This document shows, in pieces, positions 16,278 through 25,134 of a stretch of 64,000 bases of DNA. Numbering within the stretch: position 1 is the stretch's first letter; the number at the start of each line of letters is the position of its first letter. Made by a program: the position numbers and the translations under genes. The stretch comes from Fictibacillus phosphorivorans (GTDB taxonomy: Bacteria; Bacillota; Bacilli; Bacillales; Fictibacillaceae): the NCBI RefSeq assembly GCF_023715845.1, contig NZ_JAMBOR010000003.1, forward strand, positions 62,001-126,000. Direction: 5' to 3'. The notes beneath the pieces were generated by a model. It had not been told where the DNA came from. It saw only the letters and a list, made by a program, of their open reading frames with translations, and did not search any database.

Positions 16278-16727
16278 ATGAGCCAACATGGAACCGAAGA
16301 AGAGATACGCGCTCAAAACATGCATCAAACCTGCAAACAACACATGTATTATCATGTTATTGTAAAGACCAGCGATGGTCAGCAAACGGAAGGAATCATT
16401 ACGGATCTAGACAAGAAAAATGTGTATATGCTTGTGCCTCAGGATATGATGCCTGTTGATGAGACAGAAGGCCCACAAGCTGGGCAGGGACAAGGAACAG
16501 GACAGCAAGCTGCTGGACCTCAGCAAACGATGCAGCAGCAAGGAGCTCCACAGCAAAATCAGCGGCAGTGGTACGGAAGACCACGGTACAGAAGGTTCTA
16601 CCGTCAGATCTTTCCGCTGGCAACACTTGCAGCTTTGTCTCTTTTTCCTTATTATTATCCGCCTTATCCTTATCCGTACCCCTATCCCTACCCTTATGCG
16701 TACCCTTATCCTTATCCCTATTATTAA
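16278..16727 (+). CDS. Sm-like protein with Gln-rich linker and Pro-Tyr repeat tail
   Basis: A 149-residue protein with three parts. Residues about 20-55 (YHVIVKTSDGQQTEGIITDL then KKNVYMLVPQ) look like a short Sm/LSm-like beta-strand unit. Residues 60-100 are rich in Gln, Gly and Ala. After a basic RPRYRRFYRQ and a hydrophobic stretch, the last 25 residues are repeats of Pro-Tyr. The tail is encoded by near-perfect six-base repeats (CCNTAY). Such tails occur in spore coat and surface proteins, but I do not know this one. The start at 16278 has AAGGAG eight bases upstream; a GTG at 16269 overlaps that site and is unlikely. Confidence 0.75.
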   Translation: MSQHGTEEEIRAQNMHQTCKQHMYYHVIVKTSDGQQTEGIITDLDKKNVYMLVPQDMMPVDETEGPQAGQGQGTGQQAAGPQQTMQQQGAPQQNQRQWYGRPRYRRFYRQIFPLATLAALSLFPYYYPPYPYPYPYPYPYAYPYPYPYY

Positions 16728-16733
16728 AAATAA

Positions 16734-16761
16734 CCGCCTGAAAAAATCAGGCGGATTTTTT
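16734..16761 (+). terminator. Intrinsic terminator
   Basis: Stem CCGCCTGA / TCAGGCGG with a five-base A loop and ATTTTTT after it. Confidence 0.92.
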
Positions 16762-16824
16762 ATGATTTCTAAAATGAAAAATCGGGAAGAGTATTATAGT
16801 CATAAATTTTGAGGAGGTACTATT

Positions 16825-17451
16825 TTGGCAAATATCTTAGTTGTGTATTACAGTTCATATGGACATATTCATGAGATGGCTCTCGCTGCATCAGAAGGCG
16901 TTCAGCAAGTAGAAGGAACAGAAGTAAAGGTCGTAAAAGTTCCCGAGTTTGAAGTGACTAAAAAACAAATGTCACAACAAGATGCGTATGTAAAAGCACA
17001 AGAAGCCCAGGCAGACATACCTGAAGTAACGTTGGATGATTTGAAATGGGCTGACGGAATCATTTGGGGTATCCCGACTCGTTACGGGATGATGCCTGCA
17101 CAAATTAAACAGTTATTAGATTCGGCTGGAGGGCTTTGGGCTAACGGTGAGCTTGAAGGTAAAGCAACCGCAGTGATCACAAGCTCCAATACGATTCATG
17201 GCGGACAGGAATCTACAGCCATTACGACTTTCGTCCCGCTTATGCATTTTGGAATGATCTATGTTGGAGTCCCTTACGGTGAGAACTCTGAAATGATGAC
17301 CGATGAAGGTATCGGCGGTTCACCGTATGCTGCTTCCACTGTAGCAGGGGCTGACGGAAGCAGACAGCCTGTTGATGCTGAGAAAACAATGGCTTCTCGT
17401 TTAGGTGTACGTGTCGCTAAAGTGGCGAAAGCATTGAAGGGAAATTTATAA
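16825..17451 (+). CDS. wrbA: NAD(P)H:quinone oxidoreductase, type IV (WrbA)
   Basis: A 208-residue flavodoxin-like protein. It begins MANILVVYYSSYGHIHEMA with the FMN phosphate loop SSYGH, and has GIIWGIPTRYGMMPAQ (about 76-91), SSNTIHGGQESTA (about 115-127) and PYGE...GGSPYAASTVAGADGSR (given in parts), all characteristic of WrbA. It reduces quinones by two electrons with FMN. It starts with TTG at 16825 behind a perfect GAGGAGGT. It is monocistronic between two terminators. Confidence 0.95.
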   Translation: MANILVVYYSSYGHIHEMALAASEGVQQVEGTEVKVVKVPEFEVTKKQMSQQDAYVKAQEAQADIPEVTLDDLKWADGIIWGIPTRYGMMPAQIKQLLDSAGGLWANGELEGKATAVITSSNTIHGGQESTAITTFVPLMHFGMIYVGVPYGENSEMMTDEGIGGSPYAASTVAGADGSRQPVDAEKTMASRLGVRVAKVAKALKGNL

Positions 17452-17477
17452 CTTTCTAAAAAAGATTTTTCGTTAAG

Positions 17478-17504
17478 TAAGCCTCCCTAAACCGGAGGCT
17501 TTTC
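17478..17504 (+). terminator. Intrinsic terminator of wrbA
   Basis: Stem AGCCTCC / GGAGGCT with a seven-base loop, followed by TTTTCT. Confidence 0.88.
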
Positions 17505-17631
17505 TATTTGGCTTTTATGTCATACCCTTTTTTTCAATTGCTTCACGTCTCTAATTTTCCCTCAATCTTTTTAAACGATTGTTCAAGTCTAGTTTGTCAC
17601 TTTTACATCGATGGGTTATTTTCTCAATTGT

Positions 17632-18177
17632 TTATAATCTTCTTTTTTTCAAAAATACAGATAGGCTTAAGGCCGCTGTCAGGGCTAAAATAACCTTTCC
17701 TGTCATATTCCACTGGGTAACATTGTAAACTGAATAAGCTTCTAATAGGAGTGCAGGGATCTTTCCAATGGAGCTAGCTACAATGAATATGTATGCTGAA
17801 ACGGCCCCGATCGCTCCCGCAAATGTCACTAGGCCTGAAGGAACAAAAGGGAGAAGTCTTAACGAAAAAATAAGAATAAATGCTTCTTTCCCTTTTGCTT
17901 CAAGCACTCTAACCACCCGGGGGTATCCCTCAAGTTTCCTTCTCGATGCGTTCTTAAATCCTTTTCTATATAAAAGAAAGGAGATCGCTGCACCTGCTCC
18001 TTCCCCTATAAATGAGATGAAGGTTCCGTTCCAGAAACCAAAGAACAGAATATTAGCAGCCGTTAAAAATACAGATGGGACAACCCCTAAGATCGCAATA
18101 ATCACATTTAGGAATATAGAAACCGGTATTGCCCATTCTCTGTATTCGTTGAAAAAACGTATAATCGTTTCTGACAT
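17632..18177 (-). CDS. TVP38/TMEM64 (DedA-related) membrane protein
   Basis: A 181-residue integral membrane protein with about five hydrophobic segments. It carries the SNARE-associated/TVP38 signature: FFGFWNGTFISFIGEGAGAAISFLL (in two halves FFGFWNGTFIS and GEGAGAAISFLL), then LRLLPFVPSGLVTFAGA (about 112-128), the re-entrant loop with Arg and Pro seen in DedA-related proteins. Function is unsettled; relatives support membrane lipid or proton homeostasis. The start at 18177 has GAGGAGG eight bases upstream. An in-frame TTG at 18195 lies before that site and is not the start. Confidence 0.85.
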   Translation of the reverse strand: MSETIIRFFNEYREWAIPVSIFLNVIIAILGVVPSVFLTAANILFFGFWNGTFISFIGEGAGAAISFLLYRKGFKNASRRKLEGYPRVVRVLEAKGKEAFILIFSLRLLPFVPSGLVTFAGAIGAVSAYIFIVASSIGKIPALLLEAYSVYNVTQWNMTGKVILALTAALSLSVFLKKRRL

Positions 18178-18274
18178 GTAAGCGATCCTCCTCAAAAACT
18201 ACCTACCCATATACCCCTTAATGGTACTAAAAAATGCAAGCTGCTGCATGAGTTCAATATCTTTTACCGACTGG

Positions 18275-18420
18275 TTTCACGGTACGTGTTTTTATATTTG
18301 TTACACGTTCGCTCAGAATTTCTGAGTTACGCTCAAAAAAGTCGATCTTCGCTCAAAATTCTTTAGCTACGCTCAAATCGCCTCAAGTTTCGCTCAAAAT
18401 CCTTCTTTTTCGCTCAAACC
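18275..18420 (+). repeat. Dispersed head-plus-20-bp-unit element, copy B (146 bp, six units)
   Basis: The head TTTCACGGTACGTGTT is followed by an AT-rich stretch and TTACACGTTCG; ACGTGT and ACACGT can pair as a six-bp stem. Six CGCTCA units follow, starting at 18310, 18330, 18350, 18370, 18391 and 18411. It is intergenic, between the 5' end of the TVP38 gene and the terminator of the metal ATPase gene. It matches the copy at 25135 in length, spacing and most bases. Confidence 0.85.
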
Positions 18421-18480
18421 GGTTTAAAGCAACTGAAAAAAACAGAGAACTACAAGCCAAAAGTGTGCTAAAAAGAACAA

Positions 18481-18515
18481 AAAAGAGCAGGCTGTATGAT
18501 GGCCTGCTCTTTTTT
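18481..18515 (-). terminator. Terminator of the metal ATPase gene
   Basis: Stem AAAAGAGCAGGC / GCCTGCTCTTTT with a nine-base loop; on the minus strand it abuts the stop codon and is followed by T residues. Confidence 0.9.
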
Positions 18516-20584
18516 CATCTTTTAGACGTATTTTTTTCAGTATGAAGCAACACCGTTAAGCTGATCAGGGTAACCAGGATGGTTGCACCCATATCGGAAA
18601 GGATTGCGATCCATAACGTCAGCCAGCCTGGGATTGTCAGCAGCAGAGCAAACAACTTCAATCCAAGAGAAAGGCCGATGTTCCACTTGATGACCGTGTT
18701 CACTTTGCGAGATACTTCTACCGCATCAGGTAGTTTGCCTAAATGATCCTGCATGAGAACAATATCTGCTGTCTCAATCGCACTGTCGGTCCCTTTTCCC
18801 ATAGCGATTCCAAGATCTGCTGTAGCAAGTGCCGGAGCATCGTTAATTCCATCTCCAATCATCGCTACTTTATATTTTCCTTTTAATTCTTTAACCTTTT
18901 TAACCTTTTCTTCCGGCAGAAGCCCTCCAATAAAAGAAGTTACTCCTGTCTTCTTTGCTACTTTTTCAGCAACAAGAGGGTGGTCTCCTGTTAACATCAA
19001 CGTTTCTTTAATCCCCTTATCGTGAAGTTCACGAATGATTTCAGCACTTTCTTTACGGATCTTATCGGCGATCGCGAAAACCCCTAATAGCTCTCTATCT
19101 TTTGCTACGAGTACAATGGTATTGCCTTCTACTTTAAATCGTTCGATCACTTTTCTAGCTTCTTCATCAGCATCTGTTTCACCAATTAACTTTTCATTTC
19201 CTAATCGGTACGTCATACCATCGAACTTTGCAGATATTCCTTGGCCAGATACCGTCTGGATCTCATCAACTTCGACTTCATCAATACCTAGTTCTTCACA
19301 TCGTTTGATAATAGCTCGAGCTAAAGGATGTGATGAAGACCTTTCTATGGCATAAGCCACTTTATAAAAATCAGGGTGAAATAATGCATCTGATACAACA
19401 TGGGGTTCTCCTAATGTTAACGTCCCTGTCTTATCAAAAACGATGGCCTCAATCTTGGAGAGCTGTTCTAAATACGCTCCGCCCTTAATTAAAATACCGT
19501 TTCGGGCGTTCACTGTGATTCCAGAGAGGATAGCGATCGGTGAGGATAAGATCAGTGCACAAGGACATCCGACGATCAATACAGCTAATCCCTGGTAAAA
19601 CCATTCACCCCACGCACCATCAAATAACAGTGGCGGAACAAGCATCACAAATGCTGAAATAATCATGATTGCGGGTGTATAGTAATTTGCAAACCGGTTG
19701 ATAAATAATTCTGTGGGTGTCTTCGATTCTTGTGCCTCCTGGACTAGTGCAAGTATTTTAGAAAGAGCCGATTGATTATAGGTCTTTGTCACCTTAACCT
19801 GAAGAACTCCCTCGTTGTTAATGCTTCCCCCAAAGACGGGTTCTCCCTTTTCTTTTTCTACAGGCAGAGACTCGCCGGTAATCGCTGCTTCGTTCACTGA
19901 ACTTTTCCCTTGAACCACTACACCATCGGAAGGAATCTTTTGACCTGTTTTTACAAGGACAATATCGCCTACGTTCAAATCTTCGATCGAGATAATTTCA
20001 GTGTTTCCATCCTTTAATAAAATGGCTTCCTTTGGAGCAACTTTTAGCAGAGTCTCCATAGATTTGCGCGCTTTTTCCATGCCATAAGATTCAAGCAGTT
20101 CATTGATTCCAAAAAGAATCGCCACAAGAGCAGCTTCTTTCCACTCTCCAATAGAGACAGCCCCGATTAAAGCGACCGTCATCAACGTGTTAATATCAAA
20201 TTTTAATTTACTTAAGTTACGAAGTCCCTTCATGAACGTTGGGTATCCAGAGAGAATCGTCGCAATTCCATAAAAGAATATGGTTACAGCGGGCTGATCC
20301 GTATACCATTCAGAAGATAGTGCAGCGATGAATGCTGCAGCTGAAACATACAGAAAAATCATCAGCCAATTCGGACCTTTTGGTTTCCCATCGGCTTCAA
20401 GACGAACCTTTTCTTTTGCAAGAATAGAACGGACTGCATGTAAGTCGACTTCTTCATCTATGATGATTTTACTTGAATTAAATTGTACTTGAGCCTCTTC
20501 TCCACCCGGAAGCTGCTGAATTTGTTCCTGCAGTTTCATGGCACAGTGACCACAAGATAATCCGGTAACCTTATGTTCTTTCAT
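18515..20584 (-). CDS. cadA: Zn/Cd/Pb-translocating P1B-type ATPase
   Basis: A 689-residue heavy-metal efflux ATPase. An N-terminal heavy-metal-associated domain has the metal-binding GLSCGHCA (about 8-15). Then come the phosphatase block ITGESLPVEK (about 240), the transmembrane metal site CPC in VGCPCALILSSP (about 340), the phosphorylation site DKTGTLT (about 384), the HP motif SSSHPLARA and the hinge GDGINDAPALA. The CPC motif with downstream sequence like CadA/ZntA indicates export of Zn2+, Cd2+ or Pb2+ rather than Cu+. It lies 18 bp downstream of an ArsR/SmtB repressor, with which it forms an operon. Confidence 0.93.
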   Translation of the reverse strand: MKEHKVTGLSCGHCAMKLQEQIQQLPGGEEAQVQFNSSKIIIDEEVDLHAVRSILAKEKVRLEADGKPKGPNWLMIFLYVSAAAFIAALSSEWYTDQPAVTIFFYGIATILSGYPTFMKGLRNLSKLKFDINTLMTVALIGAVSIGEWKEAALVAILFGINELLESYGMEKARKSMETLLKVAPKEAILLKDGNTEIISIEDLNVGDIVLVKTGQKIPSDGVVVQGKSSVNEAAITGESLPVEKEKGEPVFGGSINNEGVLQVKVTKTYNQSALSKILALVQEAQESKTPTELFINRFANYYTPAIMIISAFVMLVPPLLFDGAWGEWFYQGLAVLIVGCPCALILSSPIAILSGITVNARNGILIKGGAYLEQLSKIEAIVFDKTGTLTLGEPHVVSDALFHPDFYKVAYAIERSSSHPLARAIIKRCEELGIDEVEVDEIQTVSGQGISAKFDGMTYRLGNEKLIGETDADEEARKVIERFKVEGNTIVLVAKDRELLGVFAIADKIRKESAEIIRELHDKGIKETLMLTGDHPLVAEKVAKKTGVTSFIGGLLPEEKVKKVKELKGKYKVAMIGDGINDAPALATADLGIAMGKGTDSAIETADIVLMQDHLGKLPDAVEVSRKVNTVIKWNIGLSLGLKLFALLLTIPGWLTLWIAILSDMGATILVTLISLTVLLHTEKNTSKR

Positions 20585-20602
20585 TTGATGTTCCTCCTCT
20601 CT

Positions 20603-20917
20603 CTAGTCGTGTCTTGCGTGATGAATGGTTTGATTCAAGAGAGCCAACACGTGCTCATCATCTATTGAATAAAAAAGAGTGGTTCCTGCACGTCTAAATT
20701 TTACAAGTCGTAAGTTCTTTAAAAAGCGAAGCTGATGAGAAACAGTCGATTGCATCAGGGAAAGTTCCTCTGCTATTTCTGTAACACTGCATTCCTTTTC
20801 ACCTAATAAATGAAGAATTCGAATCCTTGTCGGATCTGAGAGTGCTTTAAACGTTTGCGATACAATAAATAGTGTTTCCTCATCCAGTTGTTCATATTTT
20901 TCGTTGTTTTCATTCAT
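20603..20917 (-). CDS. czrA: ArsR/SmtB-family metal-responsive repressor (CzrA-like)
   Basis: A 104-residue winged-helix repressor. [14 protein letters not shown] (about 25-38) and the recognition helix [15 protein letters not shown] (about 53-67) are typical. The C-terminal helix carries D-x-H and H-x-x-H (DDEH ... IHHARHD), the alpha-5 zinc site of CzrA and SmtB. The N-terminal CxC-type site of CadC is absent (only one Cys, in KECSV). It should release DNA on binding Zn2+ or a related metal. A matching operator lies 32-53 bp upstream of the start. It leads the efflux operon. Confidence 0.9.
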   Translation of the reverse strand: MNENNEKYEQLDEETLFIVSQTFKALSDPTRIRILHLLGEKECSVTEIAEELSLMQSTVSHQLRFLKNLRLVKFRRAGTTLFYSIDDEHVLALLNQTIHHARHD

Positions 20918-20948
20918 AAGCAGGCCCCCTGTGATCGTTCTTTTTTAG

Positions 20949-20970
20949 TATATGAATATATGTTCATATA
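20949..20970. promoter_or_regulatory. ArsR/SmtB-type operator
   Basis: Perfect inverted repeat TATATGAA-N6-TTCATATA, the classic form bound by CzrA, SmtB and ZntR-type ArsR repressors. It is just upstream of the repressor start and must overlap the operon promoter. Confidence 0.75.
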
Positions 20971-21007
20971 TGTTATTCACAGTGTAACGTACTTTCATAG
21001 AACATGC

Positions 21008-21034
21008 AAAAAAAGCTGGATTGCTCCAGCTTTT
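21008..21034 (-). terminator. Terminator of the DUF418 gene
   Basis: Stem AAAAGCTGGA / TCCAGCTTTT with a four-base loop; it overlaps the stop codon and runs into T residues on the minus strand. Confidence 0.88.
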
Positions 21035-22244
21035 AACTCAACGTTTCCTTTGTTCTTTTTAATATTGGCTGCTTTCCATAGGTGAATGTCCTCCAAATCC
21101 ATTCAAGCGGTCCCATCCTATAGTTTCTGAGCCACCAAGCTGAAAAGAGCACTTGTAGGCTAAAGAGGATGACCGCGACCAAAACACCGTTTAATGGACC
21201 GTATTCCCCATATAGACCTAGACCATAACTGTAAAAAATAAAGGTGCAAACGACCGACTGAGTCAGGTAATTCGTAAAGGCCATCCTCCCCGTAATTCGA
21301 AACATGTTAAACATTCGTTTAAACCTGCCGCTTCTAATCAGCAGCACAATCGTACACATATAAAAAATGCTCATCATCGCTCCGCCAAATTCATAGCCCC
21401 ACGACATAGCGGTTTCGTACCTCCAGTCTTCCCCTTTATAAGGAAAGAAAAGAACGGTAAACATTTTGCTGCCTGGTCCCAGAAATAGAGTCAGTACCCA
21501 CATCTTCCATAATGTCTTATTTACAACTGGCCGCTCCTTAGCCGCATAAGCCCCAAATAAAAACAAAGGTAAGATACCAAATAAAAAGAACAAAAAATAT
21601 TGATTAAGATTCAACCATTCACGAATCCGCTCTTCCATTATTTCTAAATAGGTCCCTTCACTATAGATCTGTATAGATGTTTCAATCTCATTTTCATGCT
21701 TTGCGTCCAATGATTCCTGGTAGCTTAAAGCAGCGCCGCTCGTCCAATAATCGTATGTCAAAGCCGTCATAAACAAACTGTATGCTATGAGCATGACTAT
21801 ACCAGTAATCAACAATGCTTTACTCGGCAATCTGTAGAACAAAAGCATGATGAACCCAACGATGGCATAAGTCACTAAGATATCCCCGTACCAAAAAAAC
21901 AGAACATGTATGGCTCCGAACAAAAACAGAACGACTTGTCTTCTAAAAAAGGTTGGCAGAAAACGGCGGTTATTTGCTTTTGCTCTTTCAGACATCAAAA
22001 TCATCCCAAATCCAAACAGGAACGAAAACATAGTAATAAAATTTCCCTGAACAAAAAATTCAAGCAGTACGTTCGTCCACACGTTATAAGGCTCATCAAA
22101 ATAATCATAGCTTAAAGTCCTTATAGATGAATCCGGCCCAGAAAAAGACTTCATATTAACAAGAAGAATACCGAAAATAGCTATTCCCCTTAAGATGTCT
22201 AAAGACTCTATCCTTTGCGATTCTGCAACAGGCGACCACTTCAT
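21033..22244 (-). CDS. DUF418 domain-containing membrane protein (YeiB-like)
   Basis: A 403-residue polytopic membrane protein. The N-terminal RIESLDILRGIAIFGILLVN (about 10-29) is the hallmark of the DUF418/YeiB family and is related to acyltransferase-type proteins. The C-terminal region has the DUF418 core with GRMAFTNYLTQSV and GPLEWIWRTFTYG (about 375-387). Function unknown; Bacillus relatives are YxaH and YrkO. It is monocistronic and convergent with nothing; the metal operon promoter lies downstream. Confidence 0.87.
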   Translation of the reverse strand: MKWSPVAESQRIESLDILRGIAIFGILLVNMKSFSGPDSSIRTLSYDYFDEPYNVWTNVLLEFFVQGNFITMFSFLFGFGMILMSERAKANNRRFLPTFFRRQVVLFLFGAIHVLFFWYGDILVTYAIVGFIMLLFYRLPSKALLITGIVMLIAYSLFMTALTYDYWTSGAALSYQESLDAKHENEIETSIQIYSEGTYLEIMEERIREWLNLNQYFLFFLFGILPLFLFGAYAAKERPVVNKTLWKMWVLTLFLGPGSKMFTVLFFPYKGEDWRYETAMSWGYEFGGAMMSIFYMCTIVLLIRSGRFKRMFNMFRITGRMAFTNYLTQSVVCTFIFYSYGLGLYGEYGPLNGVLVAVILFSLQVLFSAWWLRNYRMGPLEWIWRTFTYGKQPILKRTKETLS

Positions 22245-22389
22245 AAAGTAAACCTCTTTATAAAAATTTTCATGAACCCACTCCCTTTGGTTTATTTTAC
22301 CTCAAATAGGCAAATAAGTTAGAATACGAATTATTTTTTGCTATTCTAAAAAGAAGAGATCATGTGAATTGGGAAGGATGACACCTGTT

Positions 22390-23196
22390 TTGAAAAAATA
22401 TACCTTAACGATCGTTTCGGCAGTTTCCATTGCCGCCACTCTTCTGTGGTTGTTTGGTCTTGGCTGGACCTTACAAGATCAATTTACTGCCAATGAAAAA
22501 TTTCAAAAGCAAAAAGAAAAAACGGAGTCAGCCACTTCCAAAAAAGAGGATGGCAATCTCACTATTTTCGCTCTTGGAGATTCATTGACCCGCGGAACGG
22601 GTGATGCAGACGGAAAGGGCTATGTCGGATATTTGTCTGAACGTTTAAAGAAAAAGTCAGAACAGGATATCACACTATTTAATACAGCCATTAAAGGTGA
22701 AACCTCTCGCGGCCTTTTAAAACAGCTCAGACAAAGTGAAATTCAAAGACAAGTAAAACAAGCAGATGTAATTATGATGACGATCGGGGGCAATGATCTT
22801 TTTCAGCAAGGTAAAGTCCTTGAAAGTTTGGATAAAAACGCGATCAACGGCAAGAAGCAGATCTACTTAAGAAATATAAAAAATATCTATAAACAACTCA
22901 GAGAATTAAATCAGGATGCCGTCATTTATCATGTCGGACTGTACAACCCTTTCAGCAACCTGCAAGATGCCAAAACCACTTCATCAATCGTAAGGGACTG
23001 GAACTTCCAGACTGCCGAAACAGCAGCGCAGTTTAATAATATCGTGTATGTACCAACGTTTGACCTTTTTCAGCTACAGGTTGAAAACTACTTATATTCT
23101 GATCAGTTCCACCTTAATACAGAAGGTTATAAGTTAATCGCAGAACGTGTAGCCTCACTGGTCCACTTCGAACAGGAGGAAAAGAACGATGAGTAA
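22390..23196 (+). CDS. SGNH/GDSL-family hydrolase, membrane-anchored or secreted
   Basis: A 268-residue protein with an N-terminal membrane segment (about 8-27) and an SGNH hydrolase domain: block I FALGDSLTRGTGDADG (catalytic Ser), block II Gly in NTAIKGETSRG, block III TIGGNDLF, and block V DQFHLNTEGY with the catalytic Asp and His. It acts outside the membrane as an esterase or lipase-like enzyme. I favour TTG at 22390 because AAGGA lies 11 bases upstream; an ATG at 22378 is too close to that site. It overlaps the ABC ATPase gene by eight bases, so the three genes form one translationally coupled operon. Confidence 0.85.
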   Translation: MKKYTLTIVSAVSIAATLLWLFGLGWTLQDQFTANEKFQKQKEKTESATSKKEDGNLTIFALGDSLTRGTGDADGKGYVGYLSERLKKKSEQDITLFNTAIKGETSRGLLKQLRQSEIQRQVKQADVIMMTIGGNDLFQQGKVLESLDKNAINGKKQIYLRNIKNIYKQLRELNQDAVIYHVGLYNPFSNLQDAKTTSSIVRDWNFQTAETAAQFNNIVYVPTFDLFQLQVENYLYSDQFHLNTEGYKLIAERVASLVHFEQEEKNDE

Positions 23197-24103
23197 TACT
23201 CCCGCATTAGAAGTAGAAAATCTGACAAAAAAGATCAAACGAAAACTGATTATAAAAGGTGTTTCTTTTACACTTTATCCTGGTGAGGTGTTCGGTTTCC
23301 TGGGACCGAATGGCGCCGGCAAAACGACCACGATCCGTATGATTGTCGGCTTGATATCACCCACTTCAGGAACGATAAAAATCGGCGGCAAAAACGTTCG
23401 TACCGAATTTACAGAAGCGATGCGCCACCTGGGCTGCATTGTTGAGAATCCTGAACTCTACCCTTATTTAACGGGATGGGAAAACTTAGAACACTTTGCA
23501 AAGATGGATCCTTCTATTCCGAAAGACAGGCTGGACGAAGTAGTTACACAGGTTGGTTTACAGAACCGCATTCATGATCGTGTCAGCACATATTCTCTTG
23601 GAATGCGGCAGCGACTCGGAATCGCACAGGCTCTTTTAGGAAAGCCAAAAGTACTTATATTGGACGAGCCGACGAACGGTCTTGATCCCGCTGGTATTCG
23701 CGAGATGCGTGAGTTCATTCGAACCCTTGCGAGAGAAGAAAATTTAAGTGTGCTAGTCTCTTCCCACTTGCTTAGTGAAATTCAGCTCATGTGTGACCGG
23801 GTCGCGATCATTTCAAAAGGTGCTGTTATTAGGACGGATTCTGTGGAAAACCTTTTAGCTGAACAAGAGAGAGTCATCTGGAAAGCTGAGCCGCTCTCCC
23901 TTGCAAAAGAGATTTTAGAAAAAGAAACAGAAGTGCAGGAAGGTCTAGATCAAACCCTTATCACTCTTTATGACGAACCTCAACTGCCGATTTGGAATGA
24001 AAAACTAGTAACAGCAGGTGTTAAAGTAAAAGAAATGAGAACGCAACTTCCTTCTCTTGAAGATCTGTTCTTAGAAGTGACAGGAGGCGAAAGCATTGAT
24101 TAA
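23189..24103 (+). CDS. ABC transporter ATP-binding protein (BcrA/CcmA-like)
   Basis: A 304-residue ABC ATPase. Walker A is GPNGAGKTT (about 39-47), the signature YSLGMRQRLGIAQAL (about 136-150), Walker B VLILDEPTNGLDP (about 158-170), and the switch His is in SSHLLSE. The C-terminal 80 residues are the usual regulatory tail of bacitracin-type exporters. With the downstream permease it should form an ABC-2 type exporter. AGGAGG precedes its ATG. It overlaps both neighbours by eight bases. Confidence 0.9.
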   Translation: MSNTPALEVENLTKKIKRKLIIKGVSFTLYPGEVFGFLGPNGAGKTTTIRMIVGLISPTSGTIKIGGKNVRTEFTEAMRHLGCIVENPELYPYLTGWENLEHFAKMDPSIPKDRLDEVVTQVGLQNRIHDRVSTYSLGMRQRLGIAQALLGKPKVLILDEPTNGLDPAGIREMREFIRTLAREENLSVLVSSHLLSEIQLMCDRVAIISKGAVIRTDSVENLLAEQERVIWKAEPLSLAKEILEKETEVQEGLDQTLITLYDEPQLPIWNEKLVTAGVKVKEMRTQLPSLEDLFLEVTGGESID

Positions 24104-25076
24104 TCTTGTACGCAACGAAATGCTAAAACTTTTACGAAAGAAAAGGCTGTATGTCATTATTCTGATCATCGCGTTTTTAGTACCGCTCTTTACCTATGCT
24201 CAATTTAAAGAAATCCAGGAACAGCGCGAAAAGATGGGGAATCAGGACTGGCGCACCGTCCTTCAGCAGGAAATCACAGATACGCAAAACAGATTGAGCT
24301 CCAGCCGTATTCAAGATGAATGGCGAAAATATTTAAAGATCCGTTTATCTCAGCAGCAATATTATCTTGAAAATGATATCGACCCGCGTGCACCAGGAGC
24401 ACCAACGTTCATGCGTATTTTCGTCGAGAACTCGATCGATCTGCTGCTCCCGCTTCTTGTTATGGTAATCGTGGCGGATCTCGTTTCTTCTGAAGCAAGC
24501 GGAGGCACGATTAAGCTCCTGCTAACAAGACCGGTCAAAAGGTGGCGCATTCTCTTAAGCAAATACATAGCCATGCTGATGTCTGTATCTTTTATCGTTT
24601 TATCAGTGGCTGTTCTGTCCTATGTGATATCCGGATTGGTCTTTGGATATGGCGGTTGGAATATGCCGCTCTTAACCGGATTTGCTGTTTCTGGTGATGA
24701 ATTATTGACAGATCGTGTCCATATCGTACCTCAGTGGCAATATATTTTAATGGAGTTCGGACTCGTCTGGTATGTATCTGTCATTGTTGGCACATTAACG
24801 TTCATGCTGTCGGTACTATTACGAAGCACCGCAGCGGTAATGGGCATCATGCTCGCTTCACTTATCGCAGGAGCAATATTAGTGAATATGGTTTCCTCTT
24901 GGGAAAGTGCAAAATACTTTTTTATGGTAAACCTGAATCTCACAAACTATGTAAGCGGAATGGCTACTCCGATCGAGGGGATGTCACTAGGATTCTCTAT
25001 GGCTGTCCTAGCCGTATGGGGGCTTGCCGGTTTCATCATTGCTTTTGTAACGTTCTCCAAACGCGATATCTATTAA
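24096..25076 (+). CDS. ABC-2 type transporter permease
   Basis: A 326-residue membrane protein with a first helix (about 17-35), a long extracytoplasmic loop of about 70 residues and five C-terminal helices, as in ABC-2 permeases. The segment VADLVSSEASGGTIKLLLTRPVKRW (given as VADLVSSEASGGTIKLLLTR) is the conserved coupling-helix region of the family. TTG at 24096 is the start, seven bases after AGGAGGC and within the ATPase gene. Substrate unknown; the SGNH hydrolase partner suggests export of, or resistance to, an acylated compound, which is inference only. Confidence 0.88.
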   Translation: MINLVRNEMLKLLRKKRLYVIILIIAFLVPLFTYAQFKEIQEQREKMGNQDWRTVLQQEITDTQNRLSSSRIQDEWRKYLKIRLSQQQYYLENDIDPRAPGAPTFMRIFVENSIDLLLPLLVMVIVADLVSSEASGGTIKLLLTRPVKRWRILLSKYIAMLMSVSFIVLSVAVLSYVISGLVFGYGGWNMPLLTGFAVSGDELLTDRVHIVPQWQYILMEFGLVWYVSVIVGTLTFMLSVLLRSTAAVMGIMLASLIAGAILVNMVSSWESAKYFFMVNLNLTNYVSGMATPIEGMSLGFSMAVLAVWGLAGFIIAFVTFSKRDIY

Positions 25077-25080
25077 TAAA

Positions 25081-25119
25081 AAAGGAAACGGAGCTGTCAT
25101 TCCGTTTCCTTCTTTTTTT
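25081..25119 (+). terminator. Terminator of the SGNH-ABC operon
   Basis: Stem AAGGAAACGGA / TCCGTTTCCTT with a short loop, followed by TCTTTTTTT. Confidence 0.9.
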
Positions 25120-25134
25120 ATGTGGATAATATCT

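Noticed and set aside
18310-18420. Possible CRISPR array at the CGCTCA repeats (also 25170-25280).
   Set aside because: The conserved word is only about 9-10 bases with a 20-bp period, far shorter than repeat-spacer units, and no cas genes are present.
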